Of a stretch of 64,000 bases of DNA, positions 1 through 9,531 are shown piece after piece. The position numbers and the translations under genes were made by a program. The first letter of the stretch is position 1. Each line of letters opens with the position of its first letter. Where the stretch lies: the NCBI RefSeq assembly GCF_019443085.1, contig NZ_JAHZIL010000004.1, positions 434,001-498,000 on the forward strand, given 5' to 3'. Origin of the DNA: Marinobacter sp. F4218 (GTDB lineage: Bacteria; Pseudomonadota; Gammaproteobacteria; Pseudomonadales; Oleiphilaceae). The notes below the pieces were generated by a model that worked only from the letters and a program-made list of their open reading frames with translations, did not search any database and had not been told where the DNA came from.

Positions 1-611
1 CCCGGGATCACCTGCAGCATCGGCGTTTCGACTTCCATGAAGCCGCGGGCATTGAAATAATTCCGCATGCTGCTGATCAGGCGGGTGCGGGCCATGAACA
101 CCTTGCGGGTATCTTCATTCACCATCAAATCGACGTAGCGATGACGGTAACGGGCCTCCATGTCGGTCAGCCCCTTATGCTTCTCCGGCAAAGGACGCAG
201 CGACTTGGTCAGGAGCACGTACTCATCCATGGTTACGTACAGGTCGCCCTTGCCCGACTTGGTCAGCGTGCCGCGAACACCCACGATATCGCCCAGATCC
301 CAGTGCTTGGTGTCCTTCTGGACATGCTTGGTGGCGTAGATCTGGATCCGCCCGGTCATATCCTGAACAACCTTGAACGCCTTGCGGTCGAGCATCATGC
401 GGCCGGCGATGGCCACCTTGATGTCCAGCTTTTCCAGCTCTTCCTTGCTCTTCTCACCGTATTTTTCCTGCAGTTCAGCAGCAGTGCTGTCACGGCGGAA
501 ATCATTCGGGAAAGGATTGCCTTCGGTGCGCAGCTCGGCCAGCTTGGCACGGCGCTCGGCAATCAGCTTGTTGTCCTCGTGCTGGGTGGCGCTGTGGGTT
601 TGTTCAGTCAT
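1..611 (-). CDS. lysS: Lysine--tRNA ligase, class II (N-terminal part, cut by window edge)
   Basis: This gene charges tRNA-Lys with lysine in the cytoplasm. Reading the minus strand from the ATG at 609-611 gives a protein opening [20 protein letters not shown]. It continues through the OB-fold anticodon-binding domain (about residues 60-165, including VAIAGRMM and GDIVGVRG) into class II motif 1 (YRHRYVDLM, then FMEVETPML). About 203 residues are present, of roughly 500 expected; the catalytic domain lies beyond base 1. It sits 52 bp downstream of prfB on the same strand, the prfB-lysS order known from E. coli and Pseudomonas. Identification is firm; only the truncation limits it. Confidence 0.96.
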   Translation of the reverse strand, partial: MTEQTHSATQHEDNKLIAERRAKLAELRTEGNPFPNDFRRDSTAAELQEKYGEKSKEELEKLDIKVAIAGRMMLDRKAFKVVQDMTGRIQIYATKHVQKDTKHWDLGDIVGVRGTLTKSGKGDLYVTMDEYVLLTKSLRPLPEKHKGLTDMEARYRHRYVDLMVNEDTRKVFMARTRLISSMRNYFNARGFMEVETPMLQVIP

Positions 612-663
612 GTTGGCTCACTAAAGATCGGGAATTATCCGGGTTTTGGTTTGATGGCGCGGG

Positions 664-1759
664 TTACAGCGCCATCTTCAGACTGGCTTCGATGAACTTG
701 TCGATATCACCATCCAGTACCGACTGGGTATTGCTGGTTTCGACCTTGGTGCGCAGATCCTTGATACGGCTGTCATCGAGCACGTAGGAGCGGATCTGGC
801 TGCCCCAGCCGATGTCGGCCTTGGCGTCCTCGGCCTTCTGCTTCTCGGCATTACGCTCCTGCATCTCGCGCTCGAACAGCTTAGCCTTCAGCTGCTTCAT
901 CGCCTGGTCTTTGTTCTGATGCTGGCTTCGGCCGGCCTGACAGGCAACCACGATACCGGTCGGGTTGTGGGTCAGACGAACGGCCGACTCGGTGCGGTTG
1001 ACGTGCTGACCACCGGCGCCGGAGGCGCGATACACATCGACGCGCAGGTCGGCAGGGTTGATTTCAATCTCGAAGCTGTCATCCACCTCCGGAGACACGA
1101 AGACAGATGAGAACGAGGTATGGCGACGGTTGCCGGAATCGAACGGCGACTTCCGGACCAGGCGGTGAACACCGGTCTCAGTGCGCAACCAGCCGTAGGC
1201 GTAATCACCCTGAATGTGGATAGTGGCGCTCTTGATACCCGCCACATCACCTTCCTGCAGTTCGACGATCTCAGCCTTGAAACCACGACGCTCGGCCCAG
1301 CGCAGGTACATGCGAAGCAGCATGTTCGCCCAGTCCTGGGCCTCGGTGCCACCGGAACCGGCCTGGATATCCAGGTAGGCATTGTTGGCATCCATTTCAC
1401 CGGAGAACATCCGGCGGAACTCGAGCTTCTCAAGCTCCTTGTCGAGACCGTCAAGATCCGCCTCGATCTCGGCCACCGTTGCCTCGTCGTCTTCCTCAAC
1501 CGCCATGTCCAGCAGACTCTCGGCGTCGCCCAGACCACTGGTGAGGTTGTCGATGGTTTTGACGATCAGTTCCAGATCCGCCCGTTCCTTGCCCAACCCC
1601 TGGGCCCGCTCGGGATCTTCCCAGACCGTGGGCAATTCCAGTTCACGCTCTACCTCGACCAGACGTTCACTGCGCTGGTCGTAGTCAAAGATACCCCCTG
1701 AGCGCTTCAGTACGCTCACGAAGCTCTTTAATCTTCGTCACAATGGGATTAATTTCCAT
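664..1759 (-). CDS. prfB: Peptide chain release factor 2, with programmed +1 frameshift
   Basis: RF2 recognises UGA and UAA stop codons and triggers peptide release. The gene starts at the ATG at 1757-1759. It reads 24 codons ([20 protein letters not shown], then RGYL) to an in-frame TGA at 1685-1687, shifts +1, and continues as DYDQRSER to give 364 residues, the normal RF2 length. An uninterrupted frame from the GTG at 1719 gives 351 residues but would have the wrong N terminus. In the shifted product the stop-codon tripeptide SPF is at about 204-206 and the catalytic GGQ at about 249-251. Both match the family closely. It probably forms an operon with lysS. Translation is autoregulated by RF2 level through the internal UGA. 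Confidence 0.97.
1684..1699 (-). other. Programmed +1 ribosomal frameshift site of prfB
   Basis: The minus strand reads AGGGGGTATCTTTGAC. It has an internal Shine-Dalgarno-like AGGGGG, a 3-nt spacer, then the slippery CTT followed by a UGA stop and C. This matches the E. coli prfB frameshift signal as I know it. When RF2 is scarce the ribosome slips +1 from CUU to UUU and reads GAC, making full-length RF2. Function is inferred from this very conserved signal. Confidence 0.97.
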
Positions 1760-1898
1760 GAAACCCTTACTCGCTCTAGAAAATGGTGAGTAAAACAGTG
1801 GCGGGATTCTACCGGAATTCTGTACTTAAATCAGCCGGGGAAACCGTAACGCCAATCACGGCAGTGGGGCCTGCAGCCATTCTCATGCAGCTCGGTGG

Positions 1899-3632
1899 CT
1901 AGTTCAAAGGCTCGAGATAATCCACCAGGAGCTGTAGATTGGTGCGGCCCCGAAACGTATTGGCATCCGGCTTGTACACGACCCGGGCCCCCGTGCGGGT
2001 ATAGTCTGGCACTTCCGGACCGGTATTGAAGGCGATGCCATCGATGATGCCACCACCCTCCAACGGCTGCAGCACCAGTTTCAAATGGTTGTCCCCCACA
2101 ATGCGCTGGCTGACCACCCGGAACTCGCCATCAAAGACCGGTTCCGGAAAATGCTGGCCCCAGGGACCCGCGCGTTTCAGCAAAGCGGCGGTATCCAGGC
2201 TCAATTCATCGACACTCAGAGGACCGTCGGTGGTGATGGCGGCCTCCAGGTCTTCGGCCCTCAGGGTGTCCCGAACCGCCTTATCGAAGGCCTCGGAAAA
2301 CCCGTCAAGGTCCTCCCGCGCCAAGGTCATGCCAGCGGCCATGGCGTGACCGCCATACTTCTTCATCATGCCAGGGTGCCTGGCGTCTACAGCCGCCAGC
2401 ACGTCACGAATGTGCAGGCCCGGTATTGACCGCGCAGACCCCTTGATGTCCTGACCGTTCTCGTCATTGGCGAAGGCAATGGTTGGACGGTGGGTCTGCT
2501 CCCGAATTCGGGCAGCCAGGATCCCAATAACCCCCTGATGCCACTCCGGGTCAAACAGTGCAAGCCCCCAGGGCAGCCCCTCCAGGTCAAGGGACATGGA
2601 CGCCAGCAAATCCTGGGCCTGGGCCTTCATGCCCTTTTCGATGGTTCGGCGTTCCCGGTTGAAGCTGTCCAGCTCCTGCGCGAGGCGACGGGCTTCGTCC
2701 TCACTGTCGGCCAGCAGGCAGGCGATGCCGACACTCATGTCATCGAGGCGTCCGGCGGCATTCAGCCGGGGCCCCACCACAAAACCGAGATCGGTTGAAC
2801 TGATGGCGGCGTGGTCGCGACCGGCCACCTCGAGCAACGCCAGGATGCCGGGGCGCGCCTCGCCCTTGCGTATACGGCGCAATCCCTGCTCCACGAAGAT
2901 TCGGTTGTTATGATCCAGAGGCACAACGTCCGCCACGGTACCAAGTGCCACAAGATCCAGAAGTACGCCGAGGTTGGGCTCGGGCTGGGCCAGGCGCCCG
3001 GTTTCGCGAAGGTGTTTGCGCAGCCCGGTGAGCACGTAGAACATAACGCCGACACCGGCCGCATTTTTGCTCAGGAAGGGACATCCGGGCTGATTGGGGT
3101 TCACAATGGCATCCGCATCCGGCAGCGTTTCTCCCGCCAGGTGGTGATCGGTAACAATCACCTTCATGCCCCTTTCCCGGGCGGCTTTGACACCGTCGAT
3201 GGCGGAAATCCCATTATCGACGGTGACCAACAAATCCGGCAGCTCACCCTCGTCTGCAAGCCGCTCAATGATCCCCGGAGTCAGGCCGTAGCCATCGGCA
3301 AACCGGCTTGGAACCCGGAAATCGAGCCCCTGAAGCCCGAGCATCGACAGACCAAGCATGGCCACCGCCGTGCTGGTGGCGCCATCGGCATCGAAATCGC
3401 CAAGAATGAGGACCCGCTGCTGTCGATCAATGGCCTCGGCCAACAGGGCAACGGCGCGACCAATACCGCGAAGCTGCATCGGTGAGGCAAGCGACTTGAG
3501 GGTGTAGCTCAGTTGCTCATCGGAGGTAACCCCTCGAGCAGCATAGAGGCGACGAAGCAGTGGCGGGAGCTGTTGCCCCCAGGCGGACGTATTATCCGGA
3601 TGGGGGCGGCGCAGGATCTTTTTCAGCGTCAT
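1899..3632 (-). CDS. recJ: Single-stranded-DNA-specific 5'-3' exonuclease RecJ
   Basis: RecJ degrades single-stranded DNA 5' to 3' in RecF-pathway recombination, mismatch repair and base excision repair. The protein has 577 residues, the usual length. Metal-binding motifs are visible: ILGDFDADGATS near residue 78, TVDNGIS, and the DHH signature VIVTDHHLAGE near 160. A DHHA1 region follows (GVIGILAARI; YGGHAMAAG near 425) and then the C-terminal OB-like part. The ATG at 3630-3632 is 6 bp after the thrC stop, so recJ follows hom-thrC on the same strand and is probably cotranscribed. About 139 bp of non-coding DNA separates it from prfB. Confidence 0.96.
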   Translation of the reverse strand: MTLKKILRRPHPDNTSAWGQQLPPLLRRLYAARGVTSDEQLSYTLKSLASPMQLRGIGRAVALLAEAIDRQQRVLILGDFDADGATSTAVAMLGLSMLGLQGLDFRVPSRFADGYGLTPGIIERLADEGELPDLLVTVDNGISAIDGVKAARERGMKVIVTDHHLAGETLPDADAIVNPNQPGCPFLSKNAAGVGVMFYVLTGLRKHLRETGRLAQPEPNLGVLLDLVALGTVADVVPLDHNNRIFVEQGLRRIRKGEARPGILALLEVAGRDHAAISSTDLGFVVGPRLNAAGRLDDMSVGIACLLADSEDEARRLAQELDSFNRERRTIEKGMKAQAQDLLASMSLDLEGLPWGLALFDPEWHQGVIGILAARIREQTHRPTIAFANDENGQDIKGSARSIPGLHIRDVLAAVDARHPGMMKKYGGHAMAAGMTLAREDLDGFSEAFDKAVRDTLRAEDLEAAITTDGPLSVDELSLDTAALLKRAGPWGQHFPEPVFDGEFRVVSQRIVGDNHLKLVLQPLEGGGIIDGIAFNTGPEVPDYTRTGARVVYKPDANTFRGRTNLQLLVDYLEPLN

Positions 3633-3638
3633 ACCGGA

Positions 3639-5039
3639 TCAGGCATTTTTCCAGTGCCTGGCTATGAACTCCTGAACACCGGCAATATTGTTGTCCAAAA
3701 CGGTGTAGCGCTCTTCCCGCTCAAACAGGTCCGCCATGTGGGCGGGCAACTGAGGCTTCACCGTCACTCCGGATTCGGCCACGGCATCCGGGAACTTCGC
3801 CGGGTGAGCGGTACCCAGGGTGATCATCGGTACTGAACGGTCACGCCGGCAGTTACGAGCCGCGCGCACGCCAATGGCTGTGTGCGGGTCGAGCAGGTAT
3901 TCGTTCTGCTCATGAATTTCACGGATGATGTCGCAGGTCGACTTGTCATCAACCGCGTCACTGTCGAACAGCTTGCGCGCGTGACGCCAGCGGTAATCCT
4001 CAATGCTCACAGGGCCCTTGGCAGCGTTTTCCAGCAGGGTTTTCACCGCCTGACCATCACGACCGTGCAGGTCAAAAAGCAGACGCTCGAAGTTGCTGGA
4101 TACCATGATATCCATGCTTGGCGACAGGGTATGCTCCAGCTTGTGCTGCTCGTATTTGTTGCCACTCATGAACCGGTGAAGGATGTCATTGCGATTGGTG
4201 GCAATAACCAGCTGGGATATCGGCAGCCCCATCTTTTTGGCCAGATAACCGGCAAAAATGTCACCAAAATTGCCGGTTGGAACCGAAAACGCCATGCTTC
4301 GATCAGGGCCACCGAGCGCCAGGGAAGCCTGGAAGTAATAAACGATCTGGGCCATGATCCGCGCCCAGTTGATGGAGTTCACCGCTGCCAGTTGGGTTTT
4401 ACCACCCAGGAAGCCCTGGTTACCAAAGCTTTCCTTAACCATGCGCTGACAATCATCGAAATTGCCCCGTACCGCGATGTTATGGATGTTGTCGCCTTTG
4501 ACCGTGGTCATCTGCCGGCGCTGTACTTCCGAGACACGCTCATAGGGATGCAGGATAAAGATATCCACGTGCTCACACCGGCGACAGCCCTCGATCGCTG
4601 CCGACCCAGTGTCACCTGAGGTGGCGCCCATGATCACAACGTGTTGCTTGCGCTTTTCCAGCACGTAATCCAGCAAACGGCCCAACAGCTGCAGGGCAAA
4701 ATCCTTGAACGCCAGGGTCGGCCCACGGAACAGTTCCATCACCCACTCGTTGCTGTCCAGTTGAACCAGCGGGGCCACCGCCTTGTGACTGAACACGGAA
4801 TAGGTTTCGTCCAGCATCTTGCGGAAATCGTCGGCCGGGATGGCATCATCCACGAACGGATGCATCACGTTAAATGCGAGCTCGCTGTAGGATAGTCCAC
4901 GCCAGCTGCGAATTTCCTCGAGACTGAAGTGCGGGAGCGATTCCGGCACATAAAGCCCGCCGTCGGTGGCCAGACCGGTCAGCAGAACATCCTCAAAGCC
5001 CAGTGCGGGCGCTTCCCCCCGCGTACTGATATATCTCAC
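3639..5039 (-). CDS. thrC: Threonine synthase
   Basis: ThrC converts O-phosphohomoserine to threonine with pyridoxal phosphate, the last step of threonine synthesis. The 466-residue protein opens MRYISTRGEAP and DGGLYVPE, typical of the family. It has the PLP-lysine region GPTLAFKDFALQ near residue 110 and the phosphate-binding GATSGDTGSAA near 140. It starts with GTG at 5037-5039, supported by AGG about 8 nt upstream. It lies 11 bp downstream of hom, so the two enzymes of the threonine branch form one operon with recJ. The other enzymes of the branch are not nearby. Confidence 0.96.
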   Translation of the reverse strand: MRYISTRGEAPALGFEDVLLTGLATDGGLYVPESLPHFSLEEIRSWRGLSYSELAFNVMHPFVDDAIPADDFRKMLDETYSVFSHKAVAPLVQLDSNEWVMELFRGPTLAFKDFALQLLGRLLDYVLEKRKQHVVIMGATSGDTGSAAIEGCRRCEHVDIFILHPYERVSEVQRRQMTTVKGDNIHNIAVRGNFDDCQRMVKESFGNQGFLGGKTQLAAVNSINWARIMAQIVYYFQASLALGGPDRSMAFSVPTGNFGDIFAGYLAKKMGLPISQLVIATNRNDILHRFMSGNKYEQHKLEHTLSPSMDIMVSSNFERLLFDLHGRDGQAVKTLLENAAKGPVSIEDYRWRHARKLFDSDAVDDKSTCDIIREIHEQNEYLLDPHTAIGVRAARNCRRDRSVPMITLGTAHPAKFPDAVAESGVTVKPQLPAHMADLFEREERYTVLDNNIAGVQEFIARHWKNA

Positions 5040-5050
5040 AAGCGTACCTG

Positions 5051-6352
5051 TTAGTTAAAGTTTTCAGCGCGGATGCGAACGACCTGACCATCGGTATCGG
5101 TCAGGGCTTCCAGCTCTTCGATGGCACGATTGACCTGCCGCTCCTGGACCGTGTGGGTCAGGATAATGACCGGGATACGGCCATCCTGCAGCTCGGATTC
5201 CTTCTGCATGATCGACTCGATGTTGATGCCATGTTCGCTGAGAATAGAAGCAATCTTCGCCAGCACGCCCGGGCGGTCCAGAGCGGTGATTCGCAGATAG
5301 TAGGCGGACTGGACATCCTCCATGGACAGTACATCAAGGTCCTCCATAGCCTCTGGCTCGAACCCGAGGTAGGGCACCCGCTGCTGGCTGCCGGTGGAAA
5401 CGGAGCGGGCAACGTCAACAATATCGGCAATGACAGCGGAGGCTGTCGCCTCATCACCCGCACCCGGCCCGTAATACATGGTTTGACCGACGGCATCGCC
5501 GTCCACCAGCACCGCATTCAGCACGCCGTCCACCTGGGCAATCAGATGGCTCTGGGGCACCAGGGTCGGGTGAACCCTGAGCTCGATACCGTCATCGCGG
5601 CGACGGGCAATGCCCAAGTGTTTGATGCGATAGCCCAGCAGCTCGGCGTGAGCGATGTCATAGGGCGTGATTTTCGAAATGCCCTCGGTGAAGCCTTTTT
5701 CAAACTGCAAGGGCACACCAAAACCGGCGGAGGCCAGGATGGTCAGCTTGTGGGCCGCGTCGATGCCCTCGACGTCAAACGTTGGATCGGCTTCGGCGTA
5801 CCCGAGGTCCTGGGCTTCCTTCAACACCTCGGAAAATTCACGCCCGGCACGCATTTCGGTCAGGATGTAGTTGCCGGTGCCATTGATGATGCCGGCAATC
5901 CAGTCGATGCGGTTCGCCGCCATCCCCTCCCGGATCGCCTTCATGACGGGGATACCGCCCGCCACACCGGCCTCGTAGGCAACGACCACACCGGCCTTCT
6001 CGGCGGCGTCAAAAATCTCGTTGCCGTGCACCGCAATCAGGGCCTTGTTGGCGGTAACAACGTGTTTGCCATTCCTGATCGCCGCCAGCACCAGTTCTTT
6101 TGCGGTTTCGTAACCACCGATCAACTCCACAACAACGTCCACGGCGGGGTCGTTTACCACGTCAAAAATGTCGGTGGAAAACGGTACATCCCCGAGATCC
6201 ATATCGGTCCGGGGACGACGGCTGGCGATCCTGGTAATTCGGATGTTGCAACCGGCCCGGCCTGCAATGAGCTTTGCATTCCGGGTCAAGACATTGAACG
6301 TACCGCCGCCAACGGTACCCAGTCCGCAGATTCCGACACTGACGTCTTTCAA
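5051..6352 (-). CDS. hom: Homoserine dehydrogenase
   Basis: Hom reduces aspartate semialdehyde to homoserine with NAD(P)H, the branch point to threonine and methionine. It has 433 residues: an N-terminal Rossmann fold with GICGLGTVGGGTFNVL (about 8-23), then VANKALIAVHG and the catalytic core with INGTGNYILTEM and AEADPTFDVEG. A C-terminal ACT domain (about 350-425, opening YYLRITALDRPGVL) is the likely site of threonine feedback. It starts with TTG, with a good ribosome site (GAGGTGAG) just upstream. It is monofunctional, with no fused aspartokinase as in E. coli ThrA. First gene of hom-thrC-recJ. Confidence 0.96.
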   Translation of the reverse strand: MKDVSVGICGLGTVGGGTFNVLTRNAKLIAGRAGCNIRITRIASRRPRTDMDLGDVPFSTDIFDVVNDPAVDVVVELIGGYETAKELVLAAIRNGKHVVTANKALIAVHGNEIFDAAEKAGVVVAYEAGVAGGIPVMKAIREGMAANRIDWIAGIINGTGNYILTEMRAGREFSEVLKEAQDLGYAEADPTFDVEGIDAAHKLTILASAGFGVPLQFEKGFTEGISKITPYDIAHAELLGYRIKHLGIARRRDDGIELRVHPTLVPQSHLIAQVDGVLNAVLVDGDAVGQTMYYGPGAGDEATASAVIADIVDVARSVSTGSQQRVPYLGFEPEAMEDLDVLSMEDVQSAYYLRITALDRPGVLAKIASILSEHGINIESIMQKESELQDGRIPVIILTHTVQERQVNRAIEELEALTDTDGQVVRIRAENFN

Positions 6353-6500
6353 ACTCTCACCTCTGAACCCGTAAGGGGTGCTGATGAATTACAATTAGGG
6401 AGGCATAGTATACCGATTCAGGTGCCCGTGAATAAGCCCTGAACCGGAAGGATGTGAAATCCGTGAGAGGCCCCGCACAGGAGCCCGACCCTCAAGACGG

Positions 6501-7247
6501 TCAGAGCAGGCCGAGGCCCTTGGCAAGGTTATCGGCGGGAACATAGCCACGGACCATATTGCCGTCCTCCAACACGATCGCGGGAGTTCCGGTCACACCG
6601 ATTCGGCCACCCAACTGGTACTGCTCGAGCACGGGATTTTCACAGCTGGCCGACTCCACCGGGCGACCGGCCTTGGCTGCATCCATCGCTGCCTGCTGAT
6701 CCTCTGCGCACCAGACCGACACATATTTAGCGAACGATGGCGTGCCCGGACCGGAACGTGGGAAGGCGTAATAGTTGACCGTAATGCCATAGGAATTGAG
6801 TTGCGGCACTTCAGCGTGAAGTTTTCGGCAATAGGGGCAGTCAATGTCGGTAAACACATCAATAACGGCCTTTTCCTTGCCGTCTGCCGGGAAGCGGATC
6901 ACGCCATCGTCACCAAACTCCGCCATAACCTGTTCCCGCTGCCCGGCCCGGGCCTCTTCGGTCACATTGGCGATGCCGTTGCTGGTGATCTTCAGCAGAT
7001 CCCCGGTCAACAGGTACTGTCCGTCTGCCGTTGTATAAATCGTATCGCCGTTATTGCTCTGCACTTCGTACAGACCCTCGGCTTCGGATTTCCGCACGGA
7101 CTGAATCTTGAGCCCGGGCACGGCCGTAGCCAGACGCTTGGCGATCCCATCTTCAACCTCGCCGGCGGTGGCCGGCAATGCGATCACAGCGCCAGCCATC
7201 AGGCCAACCGCCATTGCAACTTTCTTCACGCTTTCTCTGGCAGACAT
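6501..7247 (-). CDS. dsbC: Periplasmic thiol:disulfide isomerase DsbC
   Basis: DsbC reshuffles wrong disulfide bonds in periplasmic proteins and is kept reduced by DsbD. The 248-residue protein has a signal peptide (hydrophobic 10-25, likely cut after ATAG near 29). An N-terminal dimerisation domain (about 30-90, with VPGLKIQSV) follows, then a thioredoxin-fold domain with the CPYC active site at 137-140 and the cis-proline loop VTGTPAIVLEDG near 220. It lies between xerD (123 bp upstream) and hom (148 bp downstream) on the same strand, the order known in Pseudomonas. Confidence 0.95.
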   Translation of the reverse strand: MSARESVKKVAMAVGLMAGAVIALPATAGEVEDGIAKRLATAVPGLKIQSVRKSEAEGLYEVQSNNGDTIYTTADGQYLLTGDLLKITSNGIANVTEEARAGQREQVMAEFGDDGVIRFPADGKEKAVIDVFTDIDCPYCRKLHAEVPQLNSYGITVNYYAFPRSGPGTPSFAKYVSVWCAEDQQAAMDAAKAGRPVESASCENPVLEQYQLGGRIGVTGTPAIVLEDGNMVRGYVPADNLAKGLGLL

Positions 7248-7370
7248 AGTTACATCCAGTCAGGTAATTTTGGACCCCCGCCCAAACAGGCCGGGCCATG
7301 GGAATACGATACTGCGACACAGGGCTGCCGCAAAAGTTCAAACCCGGTACCTTACCCAAAAACCCCGACC

Positions 7371-8273
7371 TCAGCCACGGGGATGATGCGACTGATGCAA
7401 AGATTGCAGGCGCTGGCGCGCGACGTGGGTGTAGATTTGCGTGGTTGAAAGATCGGAATGCCCCAGCAGCATCTGAACCACTCGCAGGTCAGCCCCATTA
7501 TTAAGCAGATGGGTTGCGAACGCATGACGCAGGGTATGAGGCGAAAGGTGCTTGCGGATGCCAACTCGGGACGCGTAATGCTTGATGCGATGCCAGAAGG
7601 TCTGCCGGGTCATTGCGGCGGGCCGGTTTCCCGGGAAAAGGGCGTCACAGGAGTGCCCCTTGAGGAGCTCGGCGCGAGCTTCCTTCATATACCTCACCAG
7701 CCAGTCGACCGCCTCCTCCCCCAGTGGCACCAGACGCTCCTTGTCCCCCTTACCGGTTATGCGAATCACGCCCTGACGCAGGTTGACCTGGTCAACACGC
7801 AAACAGGTGAGCTCGGTAACTCGCAGGCCGCAACCGTACAGGATTTCCAGCATCGCCTTGTCCCTGAGCTCAATGGGCACTTCCGGGTCCGGCTCGGCCA
7901 GAAGGGAATCCACCTCCTCTTCCGTCAGCGAATCCGGCAACCGTCGCGGCAGACGCGGGCTGTCAATTCGCAGTGTCGGGTCCTCGGCAATCAGGCCCTC
8001 GCGCAGGAGAAACCGGAAAAACCGACGCATCCCCGACAAACGCCGCGCGGCGGTGGACGCTTTCACACCCTCTGCCAGCCCTCTGGACATCCATGCCAGC
8101 AGGTCGGTTCTGCGAGCCGCCTGCAGCAAGGGCTGCCCTGGCTGCTCTTCAAGCCAGGATGCCAGACGCGCCAGATCGCTGCGGTACGCCTGGCGCGTTT
8201 TTTCCCCCAACCCGTCCTCAAGCCAGATGGCGTCGGTAAAACGGGTGATCATGGCCTCATCTTCCGGTCTCAC
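7371..8273 (-). CDS. xerD: Site-specific tyrosine recombinase XerD
   Basis: XerD acts with XerC at dif to resolve chromosome dimers at division. It has 300 residues. An N-terminal SAM-like core-binding domain (about 8-90) precedes the catalytic domain. The full catalytic set is visible: R151 (CGLRVTEL), K175 (GKGDKER), H246 and R249 (HTLRH), H272 (LGHSDLS) and the nucleophile Y281 (QIYTHV). The start used is GTG at 8271-8273, which gives the same N-terminal spacing as Pseudomonas XerD; an ATG seven codons in (8250-8252) is an alternative. It sits next to dsbC, as is common. It is a housekeeping recombinase and not the integrase of a mobile element: no att-like repeats are seen nearby. Confidence 0.93.
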   Translation of the reverse strand: MRPEDEAMITRFTDAIWLEDGLGEKTRQAYRSDLARLASWLEEQPGQPLLQAARRTDLLAWMSRGLAEGVKASTAARRLSGMRRFFRFLLREGLIAEDPTLRIDSPRLPRRLPDSLTEEEVDSLLAEPDPEVPIELRDKAMLEILYGCGLRVTELTCLRVDQVNLRQGVIRITGKGDKERLVPLGEEAVDWLVRYMKEARAELLKGHSCDALFPGNRPAAMTRQTFWHRIKHYASRVGIRKHLSPHTLRHAFATHLLNNGADLRVVQMLLGHSDLSTTQIYTHVARQRLQSLHQSHHPRG

Positions 8274-8331
8274 ATCACCACTCTCATGCTTTCACCCTGA
8301 AACGAGCATGCCTCACCCGGGGAACAGACAC

Positions 8332-8359
8332 AAAAAAGGCAGCCCGAGGCTGCCTTTTT
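8332..8359 (-). terminator. Rho-independent terminator of the rpsP-rplS operon
   Basis: The inverted repeat GGCAGCC (8338-8344) / GGCTGCC (8348-8354) with a 3-nt loop is flanked by six A and five T. On the minus strand this is a stem followed by a run of six T, placed 29 bp after the rplS stop and upstream of xerD. It could also work in the other direction, but no plus-strand gene ends here. Confidence 0.9.
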
Positions 8360-8387
8360 ATAAGCGCGCTGTTCAGCGAATAGCTGA

Positions 8388-8744
8388 TCAGCCCAGCTTC
8401 TCCTTGATACGAGCTGCCTTACCAGACAGGTCGCGCAGGTAGTAAAGCTTGGCCTGACGCACGTCACCGCGACGCTTCACACTGACGCTGTCGATCAGCT
8501 TGGAGAAGGTCTGGAAGGTACGCTCGACGCCCACACCGTAGGAAATCTTACGTACGGTGAAGGAAGAGTTCATGCCACGGTTACGCTTGCCGATGACAAC
8601 ACCCTCGAACGCCTGCAGACGCTCACGGTTACCCTCGGTTACGCGAACCTGAACGACCACGGTGTCGCCCGGCGCAAACGCAGGGGTTTCCTTGGTCATC
8701 TGTTCTGCTTCAAGTTGACTGATGATGTTGTTCTTGCCGCTCAT
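8388..8744 (-). CDS. rplS: 50S ribosomal protein L19
   Basis: L19 is a protein at the 30S-50S interface of the ribosome. From the ATG at 8742-8744 it has 118 residues, opening [15 protein letters not shown]. It includes the family core [25 protein letters not shown] and [17 protein letters not shown] longer frame upstream (to 8795) would overlap trmD and does not fit the family. Last gene of rpsP-rimM-trmD-rplS, 25 bp after trmD, followed by a clear terminator. Confidence 0.97.
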   Translation of the reverse strand: MSGKNNIISQLEAEQMTKETPAFAPGDTVVVQVRVTEGNRERLQAFEGVVIGKRNRGMNSSFTVRKISYGVGVERTFQTFSKLIDSVSVKRRGDVRQAKLYYLRDLSGKAARIKEKLG

Positions 8745-8769
8745 CGTAATGCTCCTGATACCCAATCTT

Positions 8770-9528
8770 TTAATGCCCTGATGATTCAGAGGCACCCGGT
8801 TCGTTCAAAATCTCTTCCAGCAGCTGACGCTCTTCATCCGTAAACACCCGCTGCTCCAGCAGGTCGGGGCGCCGCTCCAGGGTTCGCCTCAGCGACTGTT
8901 TCAGTCGCCAACGCCGGATCTGATCATGGTGACCGCCCAATAAAACATCCGGCACCGCCTGACCTTCATAAACCTCGGGCCGGGTATAGTGCGGACAATC
9001 CAGCAAACCGTCAGCAAAGGAATCCTGCTCTGCCGACTGCGCATGACCCAGCGCTCCGGGGATGAGGCGTGTAACCGCATCAATGACGGCCATGGCCGCC
9101 AACTCGCCACCGGATAAAACGAAATCACCCAGCGACACTTCCCGATCGACTTCCGTCGATATCAGGCGCTCATCCACACCCTCATATCGGCCTGCAACCA
9201 GAATCAACTGTTCCTCCGCCGCAAGCGACTCAACAACAGATTGATTCAGCGCTTCACCCTGAGGCGACAGATACACCACACAGGCCTTGCCGGGCGCTGA
9301 CTCCCTTGCCGCATGAATGGCGTCCCTGAGAGGCTGAATTTTCATCAGCATCCCTGGACCACCACCATAGGGCCGGTCGTCCACGGTGCGATGACGGTCG
9401 TGGGTGAACTCACGGGGATTCCAGCTCCGGAAAGTCAACAGACCCTCCCGAACCGCTCTACCCGTAATACCGTAATCCGTTACCGCACTGAACATCTCCG
9501 GGAACAGACTGACTGCGCCAATCCACAC
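8770..9528 (-). CDS. trmD: tRNA (guanine-37-N1)-methyltransferase
   Basis: TrmD methylates G37 next to the anticodon, using S-adenosylmethionine, and prevents +1 frameshifting. It has 252 residues, opening [13 protein letters not shown] as in E. coli, with [11 protein letters not shown] near 55. The trefoil-knot SAM site includes [15 protein letters not shown] near 110 and [14 protein letters not shown] near 140. It starts with GTG (9526-9528), only 3 bp after the rimM stop, so translation is probably coupled. The C-terminal tail is acidic and about the usual length. Confidence 0.96.
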   Translation of the reverse strand: MWIGAVSLFPEMFSAVTDYGITGRAVREGLLTFRSWNPREFTHDRHRTVDDRPYGGGPGMLMKIQPLRDAIHAARESAPGKACVVYLSPQGEALNQSVVESLAAEEQLILVAGRYEGVDERLISTEVDREVSLGDFVLSGGELAAMAVIDAVTRLIPGALGHAQSAEQDSFADGLLDCPHYTRPEVYEGQAVPDVLLGGHHDQIRRWRLKQSLRRTLERRPDLLEQRVFTDEERQLLEEILNEPGASESSGH

Positions 9529-9531
9529 CCG

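Noticed and set aside
7371..8273. Tyrosine recombinase as a sign of an integrated element
   Set aside because: It is chromosomal XerD with the housekeeping dsbC-hom neighbourhood and no att repeats or phage genes.
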